From a virus, in IMG/VR virus record IMGVR_UViG_3300018083_000033, positions 1-56,326 of that record: a stretch of 56,326 nucleotides of DNA. One strand, given 5' to 3'. Below are positions 32,447 to 39,588 of this stretch, in pieces. Each line of letters opens with the position of its first letter. Positions within the stretch are counted from its first letter, which is position 1. Made by a program: the position numbers and the translations under genes. Below the pieces are notes generated by a model. The model saw only the letters and a program-made list of their open reading frames with translations. It did no database searches and had not been told where the DNA came from.

Positions 32447-33010
32447 CTACTTGTCGTCCGGCATCGGTGGCTCCGGCTCGTCCTCAATGTCGAGCGGTGG
32501 CTCGGCAGGAACGCTAGCAACAACTAACCCGGCGGGGTCTGGCCTGCTGGGCTTCACTGGGCGACGGCGTCCTGGGTACCATTCTGCCAGCGCCCAGTTT
32601 CGGCCAATGCGCACGACGTCTGCCTCGTCACGCTCGCGGCGATATAGAGCGGTATTCACTGTGTTGACAAAATTGCTTGACTGGTGATGGAAGTTGGCCG
32701 CTTCCAGTGCGTCGGTGATCTCCCGCGTCGTCTGCTGCTTCTTCACGATCTGCAGGTACCGGATCGCCGACTCGGCCAAATTCAGACCGAAGAAGGTATC
32801 AGGTGTCACAGATGCCGGATGAACGACAGCGCCACTGGGGACTGTGGCGGTCGCAATCACCTGCGGGCTGCCAGGCATGGCGGCGATGGCTCCCAGCACG
32901 TGCTTAATGCCGGCGATGGCTCCGTCCACTGCCGAGTTAAATGCCGCACGCTTTGCCTCTAAGTCGGCGACGACGGCTTCGTAGTCGATGGTCTGCTGCG
33001 GCATTTTCAT
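32447..33010 (-). CDS. Winged-helix (HARE-HTH-like) accessory protein
   Basis: A 187-residue protein with AAGGA 6 bases before the ATG. Residues 1-45 look like a coiled coil (IDYEAVVADLEAKRAAFNSAVDGAIAGIKHVL). Residues about 75-143 have AIRYLQIVKKQQTTREITDALEAANFHHQSSNFVNTVNTALYRR...WALAEWYPG, a winged-helix pattern common in proteins with HARE-HTH domains. The tail is Pro/Glu-rich. It may sense or bind modified DNA, or act as a regulator of the accessory region. Confidence 0.6.
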   Translation of the reverse strand: MKMPQQTIDYEAVVADLEAKRAAFNSAVDGAIAGIKHVLGAIAAMPGSPQVIATATVPSGAVVHPASVTPDTFFGLNLAESAIRYLQIVKKQQTTREITDALEAANFHHQSSNFVNTVNTALYRRERDEADVVRIGRNWALAEWYPGRRRPVKPSRPDPAGLVVASVPAEPPLDIEDEPEPPMPDDK

Positions 33011-33060
33011 TGAAATCCTTCAGTAAATCGCGTATAAATACGAAAGCGGCAAGATCATGA

Positions 33061-33082
33061 GGGCCGGGGTTTCCCCCGGCCC
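33061..33082. terminator. Strong GC hairpin in the divergent intergenic region
   Basis: GGGCCGGGG, TTTC, CCCCGGCCC: a perfect 9-bp stem. It lies 51 bases upstream of the leftward gene start at 33010, within its likely leader. No U-tract follows on either strand, so attenuation or transcript stability is more likely than a simple terminator. The rest of 33011-33397 has no gene. Confidence 0.5.
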
Positions 33083-33397
33083 ACGCCCTTCATAGGGGCG
33101 GCGCTATTTCATGGTCCTCTCCCGCGATCAGGGGCGGTGCCGGGGTGAACTCTTGGAGGGGTTTCCCGGTTCCGTCCTTTCGTTTTCGATCCTACCACAA
33201 CAAAACGCTGATCTGCAGCCGCTCCACGATCTGGCCACATCATCAAGTCAAAGACTGATATCGAGGCCATGGATGGCATAGCCGTGAATATGCCGTATTT
33301 TTAGGCTGTTTCGGTCGATTCAACAGTGTCCAAAGAGTCATGCACTGCACTACAAGTCTTGCGTGACGTGGTTTCGTCGTGGTTGATATGGTTTCTA

Positions 33398-33426
33398 TTG
33401 ACAATGCGTGAGCGCTCACGCATAAT
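33398..33426 (+). promoter_or_regulatory. Consensus sigma-70 promoter of the transposase operon
   Basis: TTGACA (perfect -35, 33398-33403), 17-base spacer, CATAAT (33421-33426, 5 of 6). The ATG at 33436 is 9 bases beyond the -10, so the mRNA would be leaderless or nearly so. The spacer is filled by operator 2, so a bound regulator would block RNA polymerase. Confidence 0.8.
33404..33423. promoter_or_regulatory. Palindromic operator 2 inside the transposase promoter
   Basis: ATGCGTGAGCGCTCACGCAT is a perfect 20-bp palindrome that starts right after the -35 and covers half of the -10. Half-sites GCGTGA match operator 1 at 31670. An isolated half-site GCGTGAC occurs at 33361. A candidate binder is the XRE protein encoded in the same operon (autorepression), but this is inference. 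Confidence 0.75.
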
Positions 33427-33435
33427 CACTCCATC

Positions 33436-34281
33436 ATGAACAAGCTGAACACGGCCAAGCGGACCCAGATCGTCAAGGCACTTGTTGAGGGCAATAGCCT
33501 GCGAAGCACGCAGCGCATGACCGGCGTTTCGATCAACACGATCACGAAACTGCTGGTCGATCTCGGCACGGCCTGCGAGGCATTTCATGATGCGGCCGTA
33601 CGCAACGTGCCCGCACAGCGCGTGCAGTGTGACGAGGTGTGGTGCTTCTGCTACGCGCGCAAGGAGAACCTGCCGGAAGAACTGCGCGGCGTGCACGGCT
33701 ACGGCGATCTCTGGACGTGGGTCGGCCAGTGCGCGGATTCTAAGCTCGTGATCTCGTGGCACGTCGGACGCCGCGATGCCGAGACGGCGCACCCGTTCAT
33801 GCACGATCTCGCCGCGCGTCTCTCGTCACGCGTACAGCTCACGACGGACGGTTGGGGCGTGTATCTGGAAGCGACCGATGCCGCGTTTGGCACGGACATC
33901 GACTATGCGAGATTGATAAAAGTGTACGGGAGCGACCCGAACGCGGAGCGCCGGTACGCGCCCCCCGTCTGCATCGAGACAAAGGTGCAGGTCGTCTCAG
34001 GCGACCCAGACATCGCGCACATCAGCACGTCCTACATCGAGCGGCAGAACCTTCAGATGCGGATGTCGATGCGTCGATTCACGCGCTTGACGAACGGCCA
34101 CAGCAAGAAGGTCGAGAATCACGAGCACGCCCTTGCGATTCACTACGTCCACTACAACTTCGCGCGTCCGCAGAAGGCGCTAAAGGGCACGCCTGCGATG
34201 GCGTGCGGCCTCGCTGACCGCGTGTGGTCAATGGAAGACGTCATTGGGCTGCTGGACGTGGCCGAGAAAAAAGCGGCGTAG
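33436..34281 (+). CDS. IS1-type DDE transposase-like protein
   Basis: A 281-residue protein. Residues 1-45 form an HTH (KRTQIVKALVEGNSLRSTQRMTGVSINTITKLL). The DDE core: Asp66 in QCDEVW, Asp138 in TTDGW, Glu202 in SYIERQNLQMRMSMRRFTRLTN, as in IS1-family enzymes. The catalytic residues are intact. There are no visible flanking inverted repeats, and an XRE gene starts 3 bases after its stop, so it looks like an operon gene rather than a resident IS. It could serve phage integration or be domesticated as a regulator. No other integrase is seen in the genome. Confidence 0.85.
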   Translation: MNKLNTAKRTQIVKALVEGNSLRSTQRMTGVSINTITKLLVDLGTACEAFHDAAVRNVPAQRVQCDEVWCFCYARKENLPEELRGVHGYGDLWTWVGQCADSKLVISWHVGRRDAETAHPFMHDLAARLSSRVQLTTDGWGVYLEATDAAFGTDIDYARLIKVYGSDPNAERRYAPPVCIETKVQVVSGDPDIAHISTSYIERQNLQMRMSMRRFTRLTNGHSKKVENHEHALAIHYVHYNFARPQKALKGTPAMACGLADRVWSMEDVIGLLDVAEKKAA

Positions 34282-34284
34282 CCG

Positions 34285-34518
34285 ATGGTGAGGCCGCCCA
34301 CGGAAGCGCGTGCGATTGTTGCGGCATTGAGCCGCAACGTCCGCGCGCGCCGTCGCGCAGCCGGTCTGACTCAGGGCGCTTTGGCAAAGCGCGCCAGGTG
34401 CGCGCTCGCGTTCATCAGCTTGATCGAGCGAGGCAAGGCGAACCCTTCTCTCGTTACAATGGTGCTGATTGCGGGCGCGCTAGAATGCGCGGTGCCGGAT
34501 CTGCTCAGCGAGGCTTGA
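34285..34518 (+). CDS. XRE-family helix-turn-helix regulator
   Basis: A 77-residue protein. LSRNVRARRRAAGLTQGALAKRARCALAFISLIERGKANPSLVTMVLIAGALECAV is a full Xre/Cro-type HTH, including the G-LTQ-LA and I-E-G--NPS--T signature. It lies 3 bases after the transposase stop and 1 base before the next gene, so all three are co-translated. A likely autoregulator of the operon through the 20-bp operator. Confidence 0.85.
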   Translation: MVRPPTEARAIVAALSRNVRARRRAAGLTQGALAKRARCALAFISLIERGKANPSLVTMVLIAGALECAVPDLLSEA

Positions 34519-34519
34519 T

Positions 34520-34660
34520 ATGGGGATCGACATTCACGTCCACGACCAATACTTTGTCGTGACGCACTTCCATTACCTACCCATCATCTTGGGTGTCGCG
34601 CTGCTCGCGTTCGGGGCGTGGAAACTCGCCAAGTTCCTCTGGTTGGCTCTGGGCAGCTAG
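34520..34660 (+). CDS. 46-residue membrane protein resembling a cytochrome oxidase subunit I helix
   Basis: Reads MGIDIHVHDQYFVVTHFHYL, then PIILGVALLAFGAWKLAKFL and WLALGS. The motif HDQYFVVTHFHY resembles the COX1 helix sequence HDTYYVVAHFHY, in which the two His ligate haem a3 and haem a. A single membrane segment follows. Its start is 1 base after the XRE stop. Its last 84 bases overlap the repressor gene on the other strand. It might bind haem or mimic the oxidase helix; function is not known. Confidence 0.6.
   Translation: MGIDIHVHDQYFVVTHFHYLPIILGVALLAFGAWKLAKFLWLALGS
34525..34542 (+). repeat. 18-base repeat shared with 47016-47033
   Basis: GATCGACATTCACGTCCA occurs here and at 47016-47033, in both places encoding IDIHVH after an ATG and one or two codons. 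The two genes are otherwise unrelated. Confidence 0.6.
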
Positions 34661-35101
34661 GGTCAAACTGAGACAGTGCCGACGAAACATCCACGCTAGC
34701 ACAGGACGACGAACGCTCCGCGGCATCTTCCGAACCCGTGCGATGAGTTCTTCGGAGTCGCGATCCGGCATGGAGCCCACGAAATACTCGAGGATGTCCA
34801 GCCAGGCATCGCGGATCGTTGACGGCCAGTTCTGAAAGTGCCGGAGTAGTCGCATCTCGGACGGCGAGAGCTCGCGAATGATCGCGTCCTCGTGGCGGAC
34901 GAGCTCGCTGGGCGACATCCGCAGCTTCTCAGCGACGGCATCGAAGTCCTTCCACGGCAGGCCTTGTGTGCCCTTCAGGATGCCGGAGATCCACGCATCG
35001 TCATGGCCCACCCCGCGGCCGAGTTCGCGGGCGGTCATGCCGAGCTCGTCTAAACGTTCCTGAATCCGCACGCGCACGCGTGTTTTCACGTCTTTCCGCA
35101 T
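34577..35101 (-). CDS. Putative phage repressor (HTH)
   Basis: A 174-residue leftward protein from ATG 35101; a 196-residue form could start at GTG 35167. RVRIQERLDELGMTARELGRGVGHDDAWISGILKGTQGLPWKDFDAVAEKLRMSPSELVR is an XRE-type HTH. The C-terminal half (SEMRLLRHFQNWPSTIRDAWLDILEYF...) is a helical domain in place of a LexA-like peptidase. It is divergent from the Cro-like gene, the usual layout of a lysogeny switch. It probably keeps the early genes off in the lysogen. Confidence 0.75.
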   Translation of the reverse strand: MRKDVKTRVRVRIQERLDELGMTARELGRGVGHDDAWISGILKGTQGLPWKDFDAVAEKLRMSPSELVRHEDAIIRELSPSEMRLLRHFQNWPSTIRDAWLDILEYFVGSMPDRDSEELIARVRKMPRSVRRPVLAWMFRRHCLSLTLAAQSQPEELGEFPRPEREQRDTQDDG

Positions 35102-35168
35102 CTGGAAGCTCTTAGATACCACCACTCCAGCCGCGCTGTCTACCGTAAGGCCCGCGCCCGCTTGCACT

Positions 35169-35183
35169 TACAGGAATCCTGTA
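35169..35183. promoter_or_regulatory. Palindromic operator of the repressor/Cro switch
   Basis: TACAGGAATCCTGTA is a perfect 15-bp palindrome with a central A. It lies in the gap between the divergent repressor and Cro-like genes. A related half-site, TTCCTG, occurs at 35205-35210 closer to the Cro-side promoter. A candidate binding site for both regulators. Confidence 0.65.
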
Positions 35184-35221
35184 GCGCTGCGAGAAAAATG
35201 TAGTTCCTGCGCGAATAGTTC

Positions 35222-35249
35222 TTGACTTCCATTTCCGCGTAGGTAAGAT
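35222..35249 (+). promoter_or_regulatory. Promoter of the early (Cro-side) operon
   Basis: TTGACT (35222-35227), 16-base spacer, TAAGAT (35244-35249). ATG 35260 is 10 bases beyond the -10, again giving a leaderless or nearly leaderless message. It would drive the rightward early genes from 35260 on. Confidence 0.6.
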
Positions 35250-35259
35250 ACCTCTGGCT

Positions 35260-35574
35260 ATGGAAATCACGCAGTCAGAGACGGCACCTCCGGCACCGAA
35301 GCTCTTTTCAGAGTTGCGCGCATGGATGGACCGCACGAACACGACGCAGGCGACATTGGCGCAATTCCTCGGCATTCGTGAGCCGCAGATGTCCCGCATG
35401 CTCAACGGCACGCGAGCGCTGGGCAGCGACTACGCCACGCGGCTGTCAGACCTCACCGGCATCCCTGTGGAAAAGCTGTTGACTGACAGATCGGCTATTC
35501 GACTCCTTAAGTTCTTAGGCAAACGCTCTAGAGTGTCCACCAAAAAGACTAAGGGGAAGCGCAGTGTCGCATAA
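35260..35574 (+). CDS. Cro-like HTH regulator
   Basis: A 104-residue protein. FSELRAWMDRTNTTQATLAQFLGIREPQMSRMLNGTRALGSDYATRLSDLTGIPVEKLL is a lambda-repressor-type HTH. The C-terminus is very basic (KFLGKRSRVSTKKTKGKRS). First gene of the rightward early region, divergent from the repressor. It should compete with the repressor for the operators between them. Overlaps the HNH gene by 11 bases. Confidence 0.8.
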   Translation: MEITQSETAPPAPKLFSELRAWMDRTNTTQATLAQFLGIREPQMSRMLNGTRALGSDYATRLSDLTGIPVEKLLTDRSAIRLLKFLGKRSRVSTKKTKGKRSVA

Positions 35575-36139
35575 TACACGTGGTGTAAGCCTCGGGATTC
35601 CTGAAGTCGTATTCACTCCGCAGGACGCGGAGCGCTTCTGGTCGAAGGTGGAGCGGCAGGGTCCAATCCCTGCCCATCGGTTCGACCTCGGCCGGTGCTG
35701 GCAGTGGACCGCGAGCCTGATTGCGAGCCGCTACGGACAGTTTCGCATGCAGGCCAACGGCGCCTGTGGCAAACAGGTGACAGTTTACGCGCACCGACTG
35801 TCCTACATATTGTCGCACGGTCCCATCCCTGACGACCTGCAAGTTCTGCACGAGTGCGACAACACGCGCTGCGTCAATCCCGCCCACCTGAAGCTCGGCA
35901 CGCACAAATCAAACATGGAAGACGCCGCCGACCGGGGCCGGCTCCACGTGCCACGGCCGGGGCGCCAGCGGGTCACCGATGGTCAACTGGCCGAGATGCT
36001 GGCGCTCGTCTCTGCCGGCATGCCGCAATCCCACGTTGCCAAGCAGTTCGGCGTCAGCAAGGCGTACGTCACGCGCCTGCGGCAAGGTTCCCTCCGTCAA
36101 TACAGCCTGCCGCCTGTCGCGGCCGAGAAAGCGAGCTAG
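35564..36139 (+). CDS. HNH endonuclease with C-terminal HTH
   Basis: A 191-residue protein from GTG 35564. CWQWTASLIASRYGQFRM...AHRLSYILSHGPIPDDLQVLHECDNTRCVNPAHLKLGTHKSNMEDAADRGR is the HNH core with the CDN-xxCxNPxHL motif of homing endonucleases. The C-terminal MLALVSAGMPQSHVAKQFGVSKAYVTRLRQG is a resolvase-type HTH that probably reads the target site. A free-standing homing-type nuclease inserted between the Cro gene and the early genes. Confidence 0.85.
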   Translation: MSHNTRGVSLGIPEVVFTPQDAERFWSKVERQGPIPAHRFDLGRCWQWTASLIASRYGQFRMQANGACGKQVTVYAHRLSYILSHGPIPDDLQVLHECDNTRCVNPAHLKLGTHKSNMEDAADRGRLHVPRPGRQRVTDGQLAEMLALVSAGMPQSHVAKQFGVSKAYVTRLRQGSLRQYSLPPVAAEKAS

Positions 36140-36142
36140 CCC

Positions 36143-36274
36143 ATGTGGGACAGAGCGTACTTGTTCGCGGTCGAGGTTAACGAGCAGTTGACGCGCGAGT
36201 TCCTGATCGACTTGGCCGCGTTGGGGCTGACCTTTCTGGTCATCCTCGCGGCCCTCTGCTTGGTGTCGATCTAG
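36143..36274 (+). CDS. 43-residue membrane protein
   Basis: Begins MWDRAYLFAVEVNEQLTREF, then a membrane segment (DLAALGLTFLVILAALCLVSI) to the end. Its stop is followed directly by the next ATG. No functional clue. Confidence 0.55.
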   Translation: MWDRAYLFAVEVNEQLTREFLIDLAALGLTFLVILAALCLVSI

Positions 36275-36685
36275 ATGACAGCCATACACGTCCCCGTCGC
36301 GAATGGACAGACAGTGCCAGTTCGGGAGCCGCGGGCTACCGCGTCGGCGGCTGTCGCTGATTCGATCGTTGCTACGCACTCGCCGCTGCCGTGGCGCACA
36401 GAAACGCTGCTTGGCGACCAATACACCGCGGTGTGGGATGCGTGGAAGGACGGCCGCTGTTATCAGATCGCGAGGGTGTTCAATGATTGGCCGCGCAGTG
36501 GCGACATGAATGCCGAGTTCATCGTGCGCGCCTGCAACAACCATTACAGCCTGTGGTGGGCGATGCTCGCCGGTCGCGTTGCCTTGCAATCCCTCACTGA
36601 GGGCAGGATCGAAGAAGCGCGCGAGCGTGCCCATGACGCGCTGCGGCGCATAGATAAAGCCATCGTGAGAGCCGAGGCCCGCTAG
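36275..36685 (+). CDS. Phage early protein with NAEFIVRA motif
   Basis: A 136-residue protein. HSPLPWRTE...GRCYQIARVFNDW...MNAEFIVRACNNHYSLWWAML is a pattern common to small phage proteins of unknown function. The C-terminus is a basic helix. The N-terminal 32 residues are encoded by repeat copy A (36296-36367) and look unconserved relative to the rest. Confidence 0.65.
   Translation: MTAIHVPVANGQTVPVREPRATASAAVADSIVATHSPLPWRTETLLGDQYTAVWDAWKDGRCYQIARVFNDWPRSGDMNAEFIVRACNNHYSLWWAMLAGRVALQSLTEGRIEEARERAHDALRRIDKAIVRAEAR
36296..36367 (+). repeat. Dispersed early-region repeat, copy A
   Basis: Matches 41536-41608 over about 72 bases, beginning GTCGCGAATGGACAG, with shared GCGGGCTACCGCG and GTCGCTGATTCGATC blocks and one 1-base indel. 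The indel makes the first part be read in different frames in the two genes, so the similarity is of DNA, not protein. Confidence 0.75.
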
Positions 36686-36874
36686 ATGCCCGTCACCTAC
36701 ATCGACACCAGACTGGCCGGGGCGAGTGCGTGGTGCCCGTGGTGTGTCGGCTACTGCGGCGTGCGGATCGACAGCCAGCGCATGTTGTCCTGTGTCGAGT
36801 GCGGCTGTCCCCTGAGAGAACCCACCGCGCTGGAGCAGATGCAGCAGCGCAAGGCGTGGAAGGACGTGGCCTAA
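36686..36874 (+). CDS. Small zinc-ribbon-like protein
   Basis: A 62-residue protein beginning directly after the previous stop. CPWCVGYCGVRIDSQRMLSCVECGCPL provides CX2C...CX2C for one zinc. Function is unknown. Confidence 0.6.
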   Translation: MPVTYIDTRLAGASAWCPWCVGYCGVRIDSQRMLSCVECGCPLREPTALEQMQQRKAWKDVA

Positions 36875-37276
36875 ATGACGAAAGAGGATTCGCGAATGGA
36901 CACGACGGGCGACTCCATCGACAGCCGTACCGCGTCGAAGGATCTGCCCATCGCCACCGCCCTGATTAAGGCCGCTGACTTGCTCGCCCGTCCAAATGCT
37001 TGGACGAGAAGCGTCTTTGCTCGCGATGCTGAGGGTAAGCCGCTCTCGTTCGGACATTCCAGTTTGGCCTGCCAGTGGTGCGTCTTGGGGGCGCTCGAAT
37101 CGGTCACGTTCAACTATCCGCTGATTCGCAACGGCGCGTGCAAGGTTCTCGGCGGCGTGCTGGGGATTGAGCCGTTCCAAGACGACATCGCGGACTGGAA
37201 CGACAACAGCACGCAAACCGAAGTCGTCGCCAAGTTGCGCGAAGCCGCTGCCCTCGCAGCCGCAGAGGGCCGATGA
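36875..37276 (+). CDS. DUF6197-like phage protein
   Basis: A 133-residue protein beginning directly after the previous stop. ALIKAADLLARPNAWTRSVFARDAEGKPLSF...ACQWCVLGALESV...DDIADWNDNSTQTEVVAKLREAAALA matches a common phage family with conserved 'FARD--G-P', 'WC-LGA' and 'ND-----EVV--LREA'. Function is not established. Copy C of the dispersed repeat lies inside its first 10 codons. Confidence 0.75.
   Translation: MTKEDSRMDTTGDSIDSRTASKDLPIATALIKAADLLARPNAWTRSVFARDAEGKPLSFGHSSLACQWCVLGALESVTFNYPLIRNGACKVLGGVLGIEPFQDDIADWNDNSTQTEVVAKLREAAALAAAEGR
36889..36902 (+). repeat. Dispersed early-region repeat, copy C
   Basis: TTCGCGAATGGACA, preceded by AAAGAGGA, similar to the AAAGATCAG before copy B. 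It lies near the start of the DUF6197-like gene. Confidence 0.5.
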
Positions 37277-37530
37277 CGCACGAGATGCGCTTAGCCCCGT
37301 CATGCGCGCGGCCGTCTGAGGAGCTCGCGGAGATCTGCGAGCAGTTGGGCGCGGTGGAGCCGGTTCCGCTCTTCCATCCGAGCCCGGTTGCAGTCCACAC
37401 AGTTACACAGTCGTTCGGCGTGGCATCGGTCGATCTCGCGCGGTTGGGAGTCGCGCTCGGTTCGGGGGTCATCCTCGCTGCACAGGGTCACGTAGCGAGG
37501 GCGGATAGGGTCAGCGAATTGAGCAGGTAA
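37273..37530 (+). CDS. Doubtful small early gene (alternative on the other strand)
   Basis: An 85-residue frame with ATGA overlap to the previous stop, which favours it. However, the opposite strand has an 80-residue frame (37542 to 37300) whose sequence (RYVTLCSEDDPRTERDSQPR..., RLCNCVDCNRARMEERNRLHR) looks at least as protein-like, with a Cys cluster. It lacks a ribosome site. Only one is likely real, and I cannot decide by eye. Confidence 0.35.
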   Translation: MTHEMRLAPSCARPSEELAEICEQLGAVEPVPLFHPSPVAVHTVTQSFGVASVDLARLGVALGSGVILAAQGHVARADRVSELSR

Positions 37531-37534
37531 CACC

Positions 37535-37888
37535 ATGAGCAAGGTTACGGCGGCGCTCGCAACTAGTCATCCCGTTTCTCTGGACATCGGGAAGGCGCGG
37601 ATGGCGAAAGCGGATGTCCAGCTTCCGGACATTGACTGGAACGGCGTGATTTCTTCAGCAATTCGACGCGCCGTGAAGGATGTCTGGGAAGACCACAAAG
37701 TCGCGGCAGGCGAAATCGGCGTGGACGCGAGCGAGTTTGGGAAGTGGTTGAACGGCACGCGGCGTCCCCAACTGGACAAGCTCTGGTCGATTGCGCGGTT
37801 GCGTCAGCCGCTCTGTGTGCGGTTCGCGCAGTTGGCCGGGGCAGAGATTCACACGCGGGTGGAATGGCCCGTTGAGAGGATCGCGTAG
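37535..37888 (+). CDS. CII-like HTH regulator
   Basis: A 117-residue protein. ISSAIRRAVKDVWEDHKVAAGEIGVDASEFGKWLNGTRRPQLDKLWSIARLRQPLCVRFAQL has an HTH resembling phage CII and related regulators, which read direct repeats and help establish lysogeny. The location in the early operon after cro fits. The binding site was not identified. Confidence 0.6.
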   Translation: MSKVTAALATSHPVSLDIGKARMAKADVQLPDIDWNGVISSAIRRAVKDVWEDHKVAAGEIGVDASEFGKWLNGTRRPQLDKLWSIARLRQPLCVRFAQLAGAEIHTRVEWPVERIA

Positions 37889-38170
37889 ATGGCTCGCTGT
37901 TCCCGGTGCAAGACGTCGTTTCGCACAATGGAGGACGAGGCCGACATGCACGCCTGTCCATCGTGCGGGTTTGGCGAGCCGGAACCGCCACCGCCGGATC
38001 CGAACTGGTGTGTGTGCGGCTGTCACCGCGAGGACCACGAGGCCGGCGTGTGCATCATCGCGGAGGACTGCGGGTGTAGCGGGTATCGGCAGCAGGATGC
38101 GGACGACCTGATTGCGATCGACATTGTGGCCGCGCTAACGGCCAGCTTACAGGCGAGGGGTGGGCGATGA
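37889..38170 (+). CDS. Zinc-ribbon protein
   Basis: A 93-residue protein beginning directly after the previous stop. CSRCKTSF...MHACPSCGF is a zinc ribbon; a second Cys/His set ([26 protein letters not shown]) may bind another metal. Overlaps the Bet gene by 4 bases. Function is unknown. Confidence 0.65.
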   Translation: MARCSRCKTSFRTMEDEADMHACPSCGFGEPEPPPPDPNWCVCGCHREDHEAGVCIIAEDCGCSGYRQQDADDLIAIDIVAALTASLQARGGR

Positions 38171-39093
38171 GTGGAGCACTGGCGATAGTCGAGCCGTCGC
38201 ACGTCGCGACGTTCGACCGTGAACAGGTCGATCTGATTAAGCGGACGATCGCGAAGGGCGCGTCAGACGACGAGTTGGCGCTGTTCCTTCAGAACTGCAA
38301 GCGCACAGGGTTGGACCCGTTCCAGCGGCAGATCTACGCCGTCAAGCGGTGGTCGAGCACGGACAACCGCGAAGTGATGTCCACGCAAGTGAGCATTGAC
38401 GGCTTCCGGCTGGTGGCTGAGCGCACCGGGGCCTACGAAGGGCAGACCGCCCCGCAGTGGTGCGACAAAGACGGGGCGTGGGTGGATGTCTGGCTGAAGC
38501 CTGAGCCGCCCGCGGCGTCCCGTATTGGCGTCTGGAGGCAGGGATTCCGCGAGCCGGCCTACGGGGTGGCCCGCTTCGCCGCCTACGCCCAAACGAAGCG
38601 TGACGGCTCCCTGACGGCTATGTGGCAGCGGATGCCAGACGTGATGATCGCCAAGTGCGCCGAGGCGCTGGCGCTTCGCAAGGCGTTCCCACAGGAACTC
38701 TCCGGCCTCTACACGGGCGACGAGATGGGCCAGGCCGAGAACGGCAAGGCTCAGGCCCTCGTGCCGCCAGCACAGACGCGCATCGCCCTGCCAGCCGGCA
38801 CGGTGCAGATCCTTAAAGTGGACCCGCAGACGGCCCGCGGCGTGTCGTGGTGCGTGGTGACCTACGTCGATGCCGCTGGGGTCGAGAACACGTTGCCGAC
38901 GCCGGCAGACGGCAAGGAAGCAGCCCTCGCGCATTTCGAGGCGCTGCTGCAGGACGGCGAGCCGGTGGTGCTGGAAACGAGCGTGACGCCACGGTCGAAG
39001 AAGACCGTCATCACGAAGGCGACGAAGCACAGCACGATCGAGAACGCCGCGATTGACGCGGAAGTGGTCTCGAAGGATGCCGGCGCGTTCTAA
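38167..39093 (+). CDS. bet: Phage recombination protein Bet (RecT-type annealase)
   Basis: A 308-residue protein. Family hallmarks in order: [49 protein letters not shown], a P-WCD-DG-W conserved box, and [35 protein letters not shown]. It pairs complementary single strands during recombination-dependent replication. The partner 5' exonuclease usually next to it was not recognised. The last 110 residues are variable. Confidence 0.92.
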   Translation: MSGALAIVEPSHVATFDREQVDLIKRTIAKGASDDELALFLQNCKRTGLDPFQRQIYAVKRWSSTDNREVMSTQVSIDGFRLVAERTGAYEGQTAPQWCDKDGAWVDVWLKPEPPAASRIGVWRQGFREPAYGVARFAAYAQTKRDGSLTAMWQRMPDVMIAKCAEALALRKAFPQELSGLYTGDEMGQAENGKAQALVPPAQTRIALPAGTVQILKVDPQTARGVSWCVVTYVDAAGVENTLPTPADGKEAALAHFEALLQDGEPVVLETSVTPRSKKTVITKATKHSTIENAAIDAEVVSKDAGAF

Positions 39094-39277
39094 GGAATAC
39101 GCCCGCGAACATTACCGGCGGTGTCGTGAGGAGGGCAGATGCACGGTCTGTTTGAAGCCAGCGGCGCCGTTCGTGAGGTGCTTCCGGTGTCGAGTGAAGC
39201 ACAGCCAGCGGCAGGCGCGGTACGAGCAGCGGTTGAAGCATTGCCCGCCTCCACCTGTGAGCACGGATGGACCGTGA
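39077..39277 (+). CDS. Small zinc-binding basic protein
   Basis: A 66-residue protein from ATG 39077, overlapping the bet end, with GAAGG upstream. [36 protein letters not shown] carries CX2C...CX2C in a basic context. This pattern is shared by small phage nucleic-acid-binding proteins. Overlaps the next gene in another frame. Confidence 0.6.
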   Translation: MPARSKEYAREHYRRCREEGRCTVCLKPAAPFVRCFRCRVKHSQRQARYEQRLKHCPPPPVSTDGP

Positions 39278-39366
39278 CGTTACGCAAGGGCGTGATTTGT
39301 CTCGCCTGCGGTCACTTGGAGGCCAAGGGGCCGGCGAAGATTCTGAAATTTGTGAGGCCGTCATGA
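39139..39366 (+). CDS. Small protein, start uncertain
   Basis: A 75-residue frame. The last 36 residues ([36 protein letters not shown]) look genuine, with a CX2C knuckle. The first half lies over the preceding gene in another frame and is less convincing, so the true start may be a later TTG at about 39238. It ends in an ATGA overlap with the next gene. Confidence 0.45.
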   Translation: MHGLFEASGAVREVLPVSSEAQPAAGAVRAAVEALPASTCEHGWTVTLRKGVICLACGHLEAKGPAKILKFVRPS

Positions 39367-39575
39367 ACTGGTGGAACGCGGAGCCGGGGGCGTTGATGAG
39401 CGACGACGAGCAGTACGACGAACCGCAGCCCGCGCCGTTGCGGATTCCCTGCCGGCGTCCTGACTGCCGACGGATGGCGGTGACGTTCGATCAGCCGTCC
39501 CAGACAGCCGTCTGCCGCGCGTGTCAGGACGTGCTGCAACGGTTGCGCGAGTTGAAACATTCAGCGGTGGCGTAG
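39363..39575 (+). CDS. Small zinc-finger-like protein
   Basis: A 70-residue protein from ATG 39363 in an ATGA overlap. IPCRRPDCRRMAVTFDQPSQTAVCRACQDVLQRLREL has CX4C...CX2C, suitable for one zinc. Function is unknown. Confidence 0.6.
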   Translation: MNWWNAEPGALMSDDEQYDEPQPAPLRIPCRRPDCRRMAVTFDQPSQTAVCRACQDVLQRLRELKHSAVA

Positions 39576-39588
39576 GGAGGCTACGACG

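Noticed and set aside
33010-34700. A complete insertion sequence around the IS1-type transposase
   Set aside because: I found no terminal inverted repeats or target duplication by eye on either side, and the next gene starts 3 bases after the transposase stop.
35909-37303. A 464-residue open frame on the minus strand
   Set aside because: It covers four plus-strand genes that are tightly coupled, conserved in pattern and have ribosome sites. The minus frame has low-complexity composition and no motif, and it is a shadow of high-GC codons.
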